Assembly (NCBI RefSeq): GCF_028595305.1
Contig: NZ_JAQQXS010000012.1
Location: forward strand, 104,885-168,884
Reading direction: 5' to 3'
Length of the DNA stretch: 64,000 nucleotides
Origin: Roseateles koreensis
GTDB taxonomy: Bacteria; Pseudomonadota; Gammaproteobacteria; Burkholderiales; Burkholderiaceae_C
Under the pieces are notes generated by a model. That model saw nothing but the letters and a program-made list of their open reading frames with translations, did not search any database and was not told the DNA's origin. Position 1 is the stretch's first letter. Every line of letters starts with the position of its first letter. Both the position numbers and the translations under genes were made by a program. Shown here in pieces: positions 9,948 to 20,196 of this stretch.

Positions 9948-11741
9948 ATGGATTTGCAAAGCGCGGAAGTCAAACGTGCCCCCGCGGCACATTCGCACAA
10001 TACCCCCCCCAATTTTTCGACCTCTGCTGAGCTGAACGGCTCGGATGTGCTGGTTCGTTGTCTGCAGTCCGAGGGTGTCAAATACCTTTGGGGCTATCCA
10101 GGTGGCGCAGTCTTGTACATCTACGACGCCTTGTTCAAGCAGGAGACGATCCAGCACGTTCTGGTGCGTCACGAGCAAGCTGCTGTGCATGCGGCGGATG
10201 GCTATGCCCGCGCCACTGGCGATGTGGGTGTGGCCCTGGTCACCTCGGGTCCGGGTGTCACCAATGCCATCACCGGCATCGCGACGGCCTATATGGACTC
10301 GATCCCCATGGTGATCGTGACGGGTCAGGTGCCAACGCCAGCCATCGGCCTGGATGCCTTCCAGGAATGCGACACCGTGGGCATCACCCGCCCCATCGTC
10401 AAGCACAACTTCCTGGTGAAGGATGTGCGCGATCTGGCGATGACCATGAAAAAGGCATTCCACATCGCCCGTACTGGCCGTCCTGGCCCTGTGGTGGTGG
10501 ACATCCCCAAAGACATTTCGATGGCGAAGTTGCCCAACTTCAGCTATCCACAACACGTGGAGATGCGCTCGTACAACCCGGTGCGCAAGGGCCATTCCGG
10601 CCAGATCCGCAAGGCGGTGCAGTTGCTGTTGCAAGCCAAGCGCCCTTATATCTATTCGGGTGGCGGTGTCATTCTGGGTGAAGCTTGCGCCGAGTTGCGT
10701 GAACTGGCGCACCTGCTGGGCTATCCCATCACCAACACCTTGATGGGCCTGGGTGCCATGCCGGCCAGCGACCCGAAGTTCCTGGGTATGTTGGGCATGC
10801 ACGGCACGTACGAAGCCAATATGACCATGCAGAACTGCGATGTTCTGCTGGCCGTGGGCGCGCGTTTCGACGACCGCGTGATTGGCAATCCGGCGCACTT
10901 CGCGTCCGTGGAGCGCAAGATCATTCACGTGGACATCGACCCGTCGTCCATCTCCAAGCGTGTGCGCGTGGACATCCCCATCGTGGGCGATGTCAAAGAC
11001 GTGCTGCAAGAGTTGATCTTCCAGATCAAGGAAGCGCAAGCCAAGCCTGACAGCAACAGCATCAACGCCTGGTGGAGCCAGATCAATGAATGGCGCCGTA
11101 AGGACTGCCTGGCCATCAAGCCTTCCACCGAAGTGATCAAGCCGCAGATGGTGGTTGACACCCTGTGGAACCTCACCAAGGACCGTGATACTTACATCAC
11201 CTCCGATGTGGGTCAGCACCAGATGTGGGCCGCGCAGTATTACCGCTTCGAGGAGCCGCGCCGCTGGATCAACTCCGGCGGTTTGGGCACCATGGGCGTG
11301 GGCCTGCCTTATGCCATGGGCATCAAGCTGGCCAAGCCGGAGTCCGATGTGTTCTGCGTGACGGGCGAAGGCTCGATCCAGATGTGCATCCAGGAGTTGT
11401 CCACCTGCCAGCAGTACAAGACGCCGGTGAAGATCGTCGCCTTGAACAACCGCTATCTCGGCATGGTACGTCAGTGGCAAGAGCTGGACTATGGCGGCCG
11501 TTACTCCCATAGCTATATGGAAGCTTTGCCCGACTTCGTCAAACTGGCCGAGGCCTATGGCCATGTCGGTTTGCTGGTGACGCGTCCCGAGGATGTAGAA
11601 GGGGCGCTGAAAGAGGCGATCCGCCTGAAAGATCGCACGGTGTTTTTGGACATCCGCACCGATCCTACCGAGAACGTCTGGCCCATGGTCCAGGCGGGCA
11701 AGGGCATTTCAGAGATGCGGCTGGGCTCCGAGGACCTCTGA
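9948..11741 (+). CDS. ilvB: Acetolactate synthase large subunit
   Basis: 597 residues. The ThDP/FAD enzyme condenses two pyruvates to acetolactate, or pyruvate with 2-ketobutyrate, in valine/leucine and isoleucine synthesis. The ThDP-activating Glu lies in RHEQAAVHAADGYAR (about residue 73), the ThDP-Mg motif is GEGSIQM followed by an Asn pair in ALNNRYLGM (about 472-505), and GQVPTPAIGLDAFQE is the typical substrate-site segment. An extra Pro/Ser/His-rich N-terminus of about 25 residues precedes the core. It is followed by the regulatory subunit gene ilvH, so it should be the feedback-regulated form. Confidence 0.96.
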   Translation: MDLQSAEVKRAPAAHSHNTPPNFSTSAELNGSDVLVRCLQSEGVKYLWGYPGGAVLYIYDALFKQETIQHVLVRHEQAAVHAADGYARATGDVGVALVTSGPGVTNAITGIATAYMDSIPMVIVTGQVPTPAIGLDAFQECDTVGITRPIVKHNFLVKDVRDLAMTMKKAFHIARTGRPGPVVVDIPKDISMAKLPNFSYPQHVEMRSYNPVRKGHSGQIRKAVQLLLQAKRPYIYSGGGVILGEACAELRELAHLLGYPITNTLMGLGAMPASDPKFLGMLGMHGTYEANMTMQNCDVLLAVGARFDDRVIGNPAHFASVERKIIHVDIDPSSISKRVRVDIPIVGDVKDVLQELIFQIKEAQAKPDSNSINAWWSQINEWRRKDCLAIKPSTEVIKPQMVVDTLWNLTKDRDTYITSDVGQHQMWAAQYYRFEEPRRWINSGGLGTMGVGLPYAMGIKLAKPESDVFCVTGEGSIQMCIQELSTCQQYKTPVKIVALNNRYLGMVRQWQELDYGGRYSHSYMEALPDFVKLAEAYGHVGLLVTRPEDVEGALKEAIRLKDRTVFLDIRTDPTENVWPMVQAGKGISEMRLGSEDL

Positions 11742-11906
11742 CGCTGGGCAGTCAGGCGGAGGTCGCAGCGTTACCGCGCGCGGCCGACGGCTTGATCAAG
11801 CAGCGGCAGAGCCTGGATCAACCCCTTCATCATTTTTCAATCGAAGAGCGTGGCCAAGCGCCGTCAGTTACCGCTGGCGGCTTGAAGAGCGCGCAGGACG
11901 AACACC

Positions 11907-12398
11907 ATGAAACACATCATTGCATTGTTGATCGAGAACGAGCCGGGCGCGCTGTCGCGTGTGGTGGCCTTGTTCTCGGCTCGGGGCTACAACATTGAGA
12001 GCCTGACGGTGGCGCCGACTGAAGACGCCTCGCTCTCACGCATGACCATTGTCACCACCGGTTCCGACGAAGTGATTGAACAGATCACCAAGCACCTGAA
12101 CCGCCTGATCGAAGTGGTCAAGGTGGTGGACCTCACCGAAGGCAACTTCACCGAGCGCGAGCTCATGTTGATCAAGGTGCGTGCTGTGGGTAAGGAGCGC
12201 GAAGAAATGAAGCGCACCGCCGACATCTTCCGCGGCCGCATCATCGACGTGACGGAAAAGACCTACACCATCGAGCTGACGGGCGACTCTTCCAAGCTCG
12301 ACGCTTTCATCGATTCCATCGACCGAGCCTCGATTCTGGAGACCGTGCGTACGGGTTCCAGCGGCATCGGCCGTGGCGAGCGCATCTTGCGCCTCTGA
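11907..12398 (+). CDS. ilvH: Acetolactate synthase small (regulatory) subunit
   Basis: 163 residues, full length. The N-terminal ACT domain reads HIIALLIENEPGALSRVVALF followed by GYNIESLTVAPTED, the valine-binding fold that confers feedback inhibition on IlvB. The C-terminal domain (ELMLIKVRA, DIFRGRIIDV) is the second ACT-like half that activates catalysis. It begins 165 bases after ilvB and precedes ilvC by 57 bases. The 165-base spacer shows no gene and only weak secondary structure. Confidence 0.96.
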   Translation: MKHIIALLIENEPGALSRVVALFSARGYNIESLTVAPTEDASLSRMTIVTTGSDEVIEQITKHLNRLIEVVKVVDLTEGNFTERELMLIKVRAVGKEREEMKRTADIFRGRIIDVTEKTYTIELTGDSSKLDAFIDSIDRASILETVRTGSSGIGRGERILRL

Positions 12399-13472
<1,074 letters not shown>

Positions 13473-13504
13473 TGCTTGAACTGATCGGTCTTTGATCGAT
13501 CCCG

Positions 13505-13539
13505 AAAGCCGCGTGAGCCGCAAGGCCGCGCGGCTTTTT
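13505..13539 (+). terminator. Rho-independent terminator after ilvC
   Basis: A 9-bp perfect stem AAAGCCGCG (13505-13513) / CGCGGCTTT (13529-13537) is followed by a T-run. It separates the ilvBHC transcript from pssA. Confidence 0.8.
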
Positions 13540-13569
13540 CAATGGTTTCGTGCTGTATCCTTGCGCCCC

Positions 13570-14409
13570 ATGACTGACCCCAAGAACCCTCTCGTCGAAT
13601 CAGACGACGACATTGAATTTCGCGAGCCGGTGCGCCCGCGCCGCAAGGGCATCTACATCCTGCCCAATCTGTTCACGCTGGCTGCCTTGTTCAGTGGCTT
13701 CTATGCCATCGTCATGGCCATGAATGGCCGCTTCGAGCAATCGGCCTACGGTATTTTCAGCGCCATGGTGCTGGACAGCCTGGACGGCCGCGTGGCACGC
13801 ATGACGCACACGCAAAGCACCTTTGGCGAGCAGATGGACAGCTTGTCTGACATGGTGTCTTTCGGCGCCGCGCCGGCCTTGATCATGTACATCTGGGGCC
13901 TGCAGGGCCTGGGCAAGTGGGGCTGGTTTGCCTCCTTTGTCTATTGCGCTGCGGCGGCCTTGCGCCTGGCTCGCTTCAACACCAATCTTGCGGTGGTTGA
14001 CAAGCGTTTCTTCCAGGGCGTACCCAGTCCAGCGGCAGCGGCCATTCTTGCCGGTTTGGTGTGGGTGATGGACGACGCAGGCTACAAAGACGTGTACACC
14101 CATTTGAATCAGGCTTGGTTGGCCTTTGGCGTCACGCTGTACGCCGGTTTAACCATGGTGACCAATGTGCCGTTCTACAGCTTCAAGGATGTAAGCTTCA
14201 AACGTTCGGTGCCTTTCATCGTGATTGTGGCAATCGCCTTGCTGATTGCGGTGATCAATATCGACCCGCCGCGGGTGCTGTTCTTCCTCTTCTGTGTCTA
14301 TGGTTTGTCGGGTTATGCCGTGTACATCTACAAGAAGGTCAAGGGCCGGCCGGTCAGCGTGATTGCGACTTCCACCGACGAGCCTGACGAGAAGGGTTTG
14401 CACCATTGA
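13570..14409 (+). CDS. pssA: CDP-diacylglycerol-serine O-phosphatidyltransferase
   Basis: 279 residues from the ATG at 13570, where family similarity (MTDPKNP, then the charged N-terminus) begins; upstream codons in frame lie in the ilvC terminator. It makes phosphatidylserine, the precursor of phosphatidylethanolamine, in the inner membrane. The CDP-alcohol phosphotransferase motif DG..AR..(8)..G...D...D is seen as SLDGRVARMTHTQSTFGEQ with MDSLSDMVSFG right after (about residues 75-100). Six or more hydrophobic segments follow. Its place between ilvC and leuA is conserved in betaproteobacteria. Confidence 0.95.
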   Translation: MTDPKNPLVESDDDIEFREPVRPRRKGIYILPNLFTLAALFSGFYAIVMAMNGRFEQSAYGIFSAMVLDSLDGRVARMTHTQSTFGEQMDSLSDMVSFGAAPALIMYIWGLQGLGKWGWFASFVYCAAAALRLARFNTNLAVVDKRFFQGVPSPAAAAILAGLVWVMDDAGYKDVYTHLNQAWLAFGVTLYAGLTMVTNVPFYSFKDVSFKRSVPFIVIVAIALLIAVINIDPPRVLFFLFCVYGLSGYAVYIYKKVKGRPVSVIATSTDEPDEKGLHH

Positions 14410-14436
14410 AGAGGGTGCCAACTCTCATGCTATATT
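14406..14436 (+). promoter_or_regulatory. Candidate promoter of the leu leader
   Basis: TTGAAG (14406-14411), overlapping the pssA stop, and TATATT (14431-14436) are spaced 19 bases. Transcription would start near 14443, almost at the leader ATG (14444), which would make the leader peptide nearly leaderless. The spacing is longer than ideal. Confidence 0.4.
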
Positions 14437-14443
14437 CGAGACT

Positions 14444-14497
14444 ATGAATGCTTTGAACGTGCTCGGTCTACTACTAGGAACCCAACGGGTTCACTGA
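14444..14497 (+). CDS. leuL: Leucine operon leader peptide
   Basis: A 17-residue frame, MNALNVLGLLLGTQRVH, contains five leucines, three of them consecutive CTA codons, a rare leucine codon in this G+C-rich genome. It ends 32 bases before a strong terminator that precedes leuA. This is the classic set-up in which a ribosome stalled for charged tRNA-Leu alters RNA folding and allows read-through into the synthesis gene. No strong ribosome site is visible, only CGAG four bases before the ATG. Confidence 0.8.
   Translation: MNALNVLGLLLGTQRVH
14478..14492 (+). promoter_or_regulatory. Leader hairpin of the leu attenuator
   Basis: GAACCC (14478-14483) and GGGTTC (14487-14492) form a 6-bp stem with a 3-base loop, directly after the three CTA codons. 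A ribosome at the CTA codons would cover it, so it is the likely first stem of the attenuation switch. The exact antiterminator pairing was not resolved. Confidence 0.55.
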
Positions 14498-14529
14498 TCG
14501 CGCACGTCCATCCAACGTTTGATCTTGTC

Positions 14530-14568
14530 GGCCCGTATGCAACCTGCAGCGGGCCTTTTTTGTTTTTT
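14530..14568 (+). terminator. Attenuator terminator before leuA
   Basis: GGCCCG (14530-14535) pairs with CGGGCC (14550-14555), followed at once by T6, G and T6. It lies between the leucine leader peptide and the leuA start at 14613, so it should act as the conditional terminator. Confidence 0.8.
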
Positions 14569-14612
14569 CAGCGTCTGTGGGTTGCAAATTTAAATCACCT
14601 GGAACCCTCACC

Positions 14613-16334
14613 ATGTTGAAGCAAGCACAGACCAAGTACCGCGCCTTTGCACCCGTCGCCTTGTCCCAGCGGACCTGGCCCGACGCCCAACTGACCCAGG
14701 CACCGCAATGGCTTAGCACCGATTTGCGCGACGGCAATCAGGCCTTGATTGAGCCGATGGACCCGCAGCGTAAGCTGCGCATGTTCCAGATGCTGGTCAA
14801 GATTGGATTCAAAGAGATCGAGGTTGGATTCCCGTCGGCCTCGCAGGCGGATTTTGACTTCGTGCGCCTGCTTATCGAGCAAGATTTGATTCCGGCGGAT
14901 GTGAGCATCCAGGTGTTGACGCAGGCACGTCAGCCTTTGATTGAGCGCACTTTTGAGTCCCTGCGCGGTGCCCGCCGTGTCATCGTCCACCTTTACAACG
15001 CGGTTGCGCCCGTGATGCGCCGCGTGGTGCTGGGCTTGGACGAAGACCAGATCGTTGATTTGGCGGTCCGTCACACGCGCATGGTGAAGGAATTGGCCGC
15101 GGCGCAAACCGGCACCGAATTCGTCTTTCAATATTCGCCCGAGATGTTCTCCGGCACCGAGTTGGTCTTCTCCAAGCGCGTGGTTGACGCCGTGACTGAA
15201 GCCTGGGGCGCGACACCTGAGCGCAAGTGCATCATCAACCTGCCTGCCACTGTGGAGCATTCAACGCCGAATATCTTCGCCGACATGATCGAGTGGATGC
15301 ATCGGTATCTTGCGCGTCGTGATGCGATTGTTCTGTCGGTGCATCCCCACAATGACCGTGGCACGGGCACGGCAGCGGGCGAGTTCGCCCTGATGGCTGG
15401 CGCGGATCGCATCGAAGGCTGCTTGTTTGGCAATGGCGAGCGCACCGGCAATGTTGACTTGGTCAACATCGCCTTGAATCTGTACACGCAAGGGGTTCAT
15501 CCGCAGCTGGATTTTTCAGACATCGACGAGGTGCGCCGCTGCGTCGAGCATTGCAACCAACTCAGCGTGCACCCGCGCCATCCGTATGTGGGTGATCTGG
15601 TCTACACATCCTTCTCGGGCTCCCACCAGGATGCGATCAAAAAGGCTTTTGCCGCCCGCAAGGAGGGCGAGATTTGGGATATGCCCTATCTGCCCATTGA
15701 CCCCAAGGACCTGGGGCGCAGCTATGACGCGGTGATTCGCGTCAACAGCCAGTCAGGCAAGGGGGGGATTTCTTATCTGCTGGAGGCCGAATATGGCATC
15801 GAACTGCCGCGCCGTTTGCAGATCGAATTCAGCCAGGTGGTGCAGGCGGTCATGGACGATGCCGGCAAAGAGCTGTCAGCCGCCGATCTGTGGGGTATTT
15901 TTGAGAACGAATACGGGCTTGCCGAAGCGCAAGCCGGCGCGCCCGTTCAGGCAGCCGTGTCGGAACACAGCGGCGGCCAAGTCGCCGTGCATGCGTTGGT
16001 GCAGATCGGCGGGGCTCGCTTGGACGTTCGCGGCCAGGGCATCGGCCCGATCGATGCTTTTGTCGATGGCCTGAGCCGCCATTTGTCCGACGACCTGCGG
16101 GTACTTGATTACCACGAGCACGCCATTGGCAGCGGCGCGAATGCCCGCGCTGCGGCCTATCTGGAGTTGCGCGTTGGCGAAACCCAGACCTTGTTCGGCG
16201 TGGGCCTGGATGCGAACATCGTGTCCGCCTCGCTCAAGGCCATTGTCTCTGGCCTGAATCGTGCCACCCGGCAGGGGCGCCTGACGCTGCGGGCGAAACC
16301 GGTAGAGTCCGCGGCGCCGGTGGCAGCGGTCTGA
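14613..16334 (+). CDS. leuA: 2-isopropylmalate synthase, long form
   Basis: 573 residues from the ATG at 14613 (preceded by CTGGAA). It condenses acetyl-CoA with 2-ketoisovalerate, the first committed step of leucine synthesis. The TIM-barrel starts with [20 protein letters not shown] (about residue 29) and has the [12 protein letters not shown] metal-binding loop near 247; the C-terminal regulatory domain contains ALVQIGG and [10 protein letters not shown]. This is the longer LeuA type, clearly different from the 513-residue enzyme encoded next. The leucine leader and attenuator directly upstream indicate leucine-responsive transcription. Confidence 0.93.
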   Translation: MLKQAQTKYRAFAPVALSQRTWPDAQLTQAPQWLSTDLRDGNQALIEPMDPQRKLRMFQMLVKIGFKEIEVGFPSASQADFDFVRLLIEQDLIPADVSIQVLTQARQPLIERTFESLRGARRVIVHLYNAVAPVMRRVVLGLDEDQIVDLAVRHTRMVKELAAAQTGTEFVFQYSPEMFSGTELVFSKRVVDAVTEAWGATPERKCIINLPATVEHSTPNIFADMIEWMHRYLARRDAIVLSVHPHNDRGTGTAAGEFALMAGADRIEGCLFGNGERTGNVDLVNIALNLYTQGVHPQLDFSDIDEVRRCVEHCNQLSVHPRHPYVGDLVYTSFSGSHQDAIKKAFAARKEGEIWDMPYLPIDPKDLGRSYDAVIRVNSQSGKGGISYLLEAEYGIELPRRLQIEFSQVVQAVMDDAGKELSAADLWGIFENEYGLAEAQAGAPVQAAVSEHSGGQVAVHALVQIGGARLDVRGQGIGPIDAFVDGLSRHLSDDLRVLDYHEHAIGSGANARAAAYLELRVGETQTLFGVGLDANIVSASLKAIVSGLNRATRQGRLTLRAKPVESAAPVAAV

Positions 16335-16377
16335 AGACTGAAACCCGATCCTTGAAAAGATAAAGAGAGAGTCCCTC

Positions 16378-17919
16378 ATGAGCCAGCAACTGATCATTTT
16401 TGACACCACCTTGCGCGACGGCGAGCAAAGCCCCGGCGCCTCTATGACCAAGGATGAAAAACTGCGCATTGCCCGCCAACTTGAGCGGCTGCGCGTTGAT
16501 GTGATCGAGGCAGGTTTTGCGGCATCCAGCAATGGCGATTTCGAGGCCGTCAAGGCGATTGCTGATGCCGTGCGCGAGAGCACCATTTGCTCCCTGGCGC
16601 GTGCCAACGACCGCGACATCTCCCGCGCGGCCGAGGCCTTGAAAGGCGCTGCCCGCTCGCGCATCCACACCTTCATCGCCACCAGTGAACTCCATATGGA
16701 GAAAAAGCTGCGCATGACCCGCGAGCAGGTGCTGGAGCAAGCCATTCAGGCTGTGCGATTCGCCCGCAACCTGACTGACGATGTTGAGTTCTCGCCCGAA
16801 GACGGCTACCGCTCGGACCCGGAGTTCTTGGCGCAAGTGGTTGAGGCCGTCATCAAGGCTGGCGCGCGCACCATCAACATCCCCGACACCGTGGGCTATG
16901 CCATCCCGGAGCTGTACGGCAACTTCATCAAAACCTTGCGCGAGCGGGTGCCCAACTCTGACCAAGCCATCTGGTCAGTGCACTGCCATAACGACTTGGG
17001 CATGGCGGTGGCGAACTCCCTGGCCGGCGTGCAGATTGGCGGCGCCCGCCAGATCGAATGCACCATCAACGGCCTGGGCGAGCGTGCCGGCAATTGCTCG
17101 CTCGAAGAAGTCGTGATGGCGGTCAAGACCCGCCGCGACTACTTTGGGCTGGATCTCAATATCGACGCCACCCAGATCGTGCCGGCCTCGCGCATGGTCT
17201 CTCAAACCACTGGTTTCGTGGTGCAGCCCAACAAGGCGGTGGTGGGTGCCAACGCCTTCGCCCACGCTTCAGGCATTCACCAAGACGGCGTACTCAAGGC
17301 GCGCGATACCTATGAAATCATGCGTGCCGAAGACGTGGGCTGGGCGGCCAACAAGATCGTGCTGGGCAAGCTGAGCGGGCGCAATGCCTTCAAGCAGCGT
17401 TTGCAAGAGTTGGGCATTTCGCTGGAGTCTGAGGCGGAAGTCAACGCCGCCTTTGTGCGCTTCAAAGACCTGGCTGACCGCAAGAACGAAATCTTTGACG
17501 AAGATATTCTGGCCCTGGTGATGGACGAATCGGTCACCACCGAGCATGAGCACTATCGCCTGGTGGCCTTGTCTCAGCGCTCGGAAACCGGGGAGCGCCC
17601 GCACGCGCAGGTGGTTTTTGCCGCCGGCGACGTGGAGCACCGCACCGAGAGCGAGGGCAACGGCCCCGTTGACGCTGTGTTGAAGGCGATCGAGTCCGCG
17701 GCTCAAAGTGGTGTCGAGATGCTGCTCTATTCGGTCAATGCCATCACCAGTGGCAGCACAGAATCACAAGGCGAAGTGACAGTTCGCTTGCAACTCGCCG
17801 GACGAGTGGTGAATGGCGTGGGTGCCGACCCCGATATCGTGGTCGCGTCAGCCAAAGCCTATCTGAGCGCGTTAAACAAGTTGCACAGCAAGATCGAACG
17901 CGTTGCCGCGCAAGGCTGA
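16378..17919 (+). CDS. leuA: 2-isopropylmalate synthase, short (bacterial) form
   Basis: 513 residues, typical for the common bacterial LeuA. The N-terminus [17 protein letters not shown] carries the catalytic Arg-Asp pair, [16 protein letters not shown] (about residue 200) the metal-binding His residues, and [16 protein letters not shown] (about 295-310) the conserved lid. The C-terminal allosteric domain (from about 390) includes [20 protein letters not shown]. It begins 43 bases after the long leuA with a GAGAGAG ribosome site, so the two paralogs are probably one transcript. Why both are kept is not clear; one may be leucine-insensitive. Confidence 0.95.
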   Translation: MSQQLIIFDTTLRDGEQSPGASMTKDEKLRIARQLERLRVDVIEAGFAASSNGDFEAVKAIADAVRESTICSLARANDRDISRAAEALKGAARSRIHTFIATSELHMEKKLRMTREQVLEQAIQAVRFARNLTDDVEFSPEDGYRSDPEFLAQVVEAVIKAGARTINIPDTVGYAIPELYGNFIKTLRERVPNSDQAIWSVHCHNDLGMAVANSLAGVQIGGARQIECTINGLGERAGNCSLEEVVMAVKTRRDYFGLDLNIDATQIVPASRMVSQTTGFVVQPNKAVVGANAFAHASGIHQDGVLKARDTYEIMRAEDVGWAANKIVLGKLSGRNAFKQRLQELGISLESEAEVNAAFVRFKDLADRKNEIFDEDILALVMDESVTTEHEHYRLVALSQRSETGERPHAQVVFAAGDVEHRTESEGNGPVDAVLKAIESAAQSGVEMLLYSVNAITSGSTESQGEVTVRLQLAGRVVNGVGADPDIVVASAKAYLSALNKLHSKIERVAAQG

Positions 17920-18081
17920 GTGGCCGCATCCCGCACCGAAAACCGGTGTTTTGGCTTGCAGACCGCCCGGACATGCGTGAGTATCAAGGCGAGGCTCAGC
18001 TTTAAGAGCCTGCTTTAAGTTTTTGATCTTGCGTGTGTTTTTCTGATCACTTAAACTGAGTGACAGTCGCCGGGGACCGAA

Positions 18082-19191
18082 TTGAAGAACATTTACTCAT
18101 TGTTACCGCGTATCGCCCTGTGTGCAGCCTTGGCTGCCGCAGGCTTCTCCGCGCATGCGCAAGGGACCGACACGGCCCCAAGCAAGACCGCTGCGGCCAA
18201 GTCCAGCGCGAAAAAGCCGAGCGAGGGGCGCAACGCCAGTGCCAGTACGACGGTGCGCAAAGCCAAGTCGAGCGCGCAGGGCACCGAGAAGTCGGCAGTC
18301 AAGGCTGTGCGCGGTGCACGCAATGGCCGCAAGCTTGCTGCCGCAGGGGCCGGCGCCACCATCGTGGCGGCCAAGCCCACGTATGGTCAGCTTTATGGCC
18401 TGCATTCGGTGGAAGACCCGCTGGCGCTGAAGTCCAGTGTCGCCTTGGTCTTGGATCAAGACACCAACGAAGTGCTGTTTTCCAAGAATTCCTCCGCGGT
18501 GCTGCCCATCGCTTCGATCACCAAGCTGATGACGGCCTTGGTGGTGGTGGATGCCGGCCAGTCGATGGATGAAAAATTGACCATCACCGACGAAGACATT
18601 GACTCTGAAAAGGGCACCCATTCGCGCTTGGTCGTCGGCACGACGCTGACCCGTGGTGAGATGATGCACCTGGCACTGATGGCGTCTGAGAATCGTGCGG
18701 CCAATGCCATGGGACGCCACTATCCCGGCGGTTTGAATGCGTTTGTGGCGGCCATGAACCAGAAGGCGCAGTCTCTGGGCATGAAGGACACGCACTACGT
18801 GGAGCCTACGGGCCTGAACAGCCACAACCAGTCCAGCGCCAAGGATTTGGCCGCGCTGGTGAAGGTGGCTCACGAGGTGCCGTTGCTTCGCGAGCTGTCC
18901 ACCTCGCGTGAATATCAGGTGGCGCTGGGCCACCGGCAAGTTCAGTTCCACAGCACCAATGGGCTATTGAGCAACCCGGGCTGGGACATTGGTTTGCAGA
19001 AAACCGGTTTCATCAATGAGGCCGGCCGTTGCCTGGTGATGCAGGCGCGCATGGCGGGTCGCAAACTCATCATGGTGTTTTTGGACTCCACGGGCAAGTA
19101 TTCGCGGATCGGTGATGCCGAGCGGGTGCGCAAGTGGATCACCAGCAACCAATTCGAGATCAATCACGCCAAGACCAAGGTTGGCGACTGA
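18082..19191 (+). CDS. pbpG: D-alanyl-D-alanine endopeptidase (PBP7-like, S11)
   Basis: 369 residues. The start is a TTG at 18082, which gives the signal peptide KNIYSLLPRIALCAALAAAG ending in AHA-QG near residue 27; no ATG fits. A Lys/Ala/Ser-rich linker of about 80 residues precedes the catalytic domain. The penicillin-binding motifs are SITK (SxxK, about residue 141), SEN (SxN, about 202) and KTG (about 313). It cleaves peptidoglycan cross-bridges in the periplasm. It is a single gene followed by its own terminator. Confidence 0.9.
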   Translation: MKNIYSLLPRIALCAALAAAGFSAHAQGTDTAPSKTAAAKSSAKKPSEGRNASASTTVRKAKSSAQGTEKSAVKAVRGARNGRKLAAAGAGATIVAAKPTYGQLYGLHSVEDPLALKSSVALVLDQDTNEVLFSKNSSAVLPIASITKLMTALVVVDAGQSMDEKLTITDEDIDSEKGTHSRLVVGTTLTRGEMMHLALMASENRAANAMGRHYPGGLNAFVAAMNQKAQSLGMKDTHYVEPTGLNSHNQSSAKDLAALVKVAHEVPLLRELSTSREYQVALGHRQVQFHSTNGLLSNPGWDIGLQKTGFINEAGRCLVMQARMAGRKLIMVFLDSTGKYSRIGDAERVRKWITSNQFEINHAKTKVGD

Positions 19192-19218
19192 TGTGTCGCT
19201 TGGGCTTGAAACAGAAAA

Positions 19219-19239
19219 ACGCGCCTCGGCGCGTTTTTT
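19219..19239 (+). terminator. Rho-independent terminator after pbpG
   Basis: ACGCGC (19219-19224) / GCGCGT (19229-19234) with loop CTCG, followed by six T. An A-run on the left side may let it also stop transcription from the opposite IclR gene. Confidence 0.8.
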
Positions 19240-19278
19240 ACGGCCCGCTGGGGGCCTAGATTGCGTTGAGGCCGGCGC

Positions 19279-20049
19279 TCAGACGCCCCGGTAGCCCAAT
19301 TCGGCAGAAATTTGGGCCGCAGTGTCTTTCAAACGGGCCAGCCAGGATTCTTCAAGACGGTCCGCCGGGGCGGAAATCGACAGGCCGGCAATCAACTTGG
19401 CCTGATCGTCATAGATGCCCGCCGCCATGCAGCGCACCCCCAGTTCCAGCTCTTCGTCGTCTCGCGCCACGCCGCGCTGGCGCACTAGCGCCATTTCACG
19501 CTCCAGGGCCTGGATGTCGGTGAGGCTGTTTCGCGTGTGTCCGGCCAAGCCTGTGCGGGCGGCATAACTGCGAACTCGTGCGGGGTCTTCGCTGGCCAGG
19601 AACAGTTTGCCCACCGATGTCAGATGCAGCGGCGCACGGCCACCCACAGCACGAACCACCTGCATGCCCGAGCGCTCGCTGTATGTGCGCTCGATGTAGA
19701 CGATTTCGTCCCCCTGGCGAACCGACAGGTTCACAGGCTGATGGGTAAATTTGTGCAATTCGCGCATGGGCGCCAGGGCTGCATCACGCACATCCAGGCG
19801 GGCTTTGACCAGGTTTCCCAGTTCCAGCATGCGCATACCCAGTCGGTAGCTACCCGCCTCAGGCCGGTCAACCAACCGGCCCAGCGCCAGATCGTTGAGA
19901 ATGCGGTGCGCAGTGGACGGGTGCAGGCCAGTGCTGGCACTGATTTCTTTCAACGAGACAGGATCTTGATGGCTGGCCAATACGTCCAGCAGCGCAAACA
20001 TGCGCTCAAGCACCTGAATCGCAGGCGTTTTGACCTCTGTATTCTTCAT
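19279..20049 (-). CDS. IclR family transcriptional regulator
   Basis: 256 residues from the ATG at 20049; the frame is open further upstream but without family sequence. The N-terminal winged helix reads VLERMFALLDVLASHQDPVS with a second helix pair in ISASTGLHPSTAHRILNDL (about 30-55). The C-terminal effector-binding domain shows GRAPLHLTSVGKLFLA (about 145) and the RCMAAGIYDD segment near 215. The ligand is unknown. The divergent neighbour is the TIGR03790 gene, with which it shares a short promoter region. Confidence 0.9.
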   Translation of the reverse strand: MKNTEVKTPAIQVLERMFALLDVLASHQDPVSLKEISASTGLHPSTAHRILNDLALGRLVDRPEAGSYRLGMRMLELGNLVKARLDVRDAALAPMRELHKFTHQPVNLSVRQGDEIVYIERTYSERSGMQVVRAVGGRAPLHLTSVGKLFLASEDPARVRSYAARTGLAGHTRNSLTDIQALEREMALVRQRGVARDDEELELGVRCMAAGIYDDQAKLIAGLSISAPADRLEESWLARLKDTAAQISAELGYRGV

Positions 20050-20196
20050 GAGCAGATTGTGCGGGAGTTTTCCTTGTTTTGCATTGCGAAAAATAGATTC
20101 GCCCCTCGATATGGTTTCGTCCATGCAACAGCGTGTGGGCCGGTTGGACTTGCGGCCCATCGCCTGGCGCTGAGTTTCATCCTCCTGGCTGCGTTG

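Noticed and set aside
9933..11564. Long minus-strand open frame (543 codons) opposite ilvB
   Set aside because: Its His/Val/Leu/Gly/Gln-rich product has the composition of antisense to G+C-rich coding DNA and no recognisable domain; ilvB on the plus strand is certain.
19537..20196. N-terminal extension of the TIGR03790 gene to 19537
   Set aside because: It is antisense to the IclR coding sequence and unlike the family.
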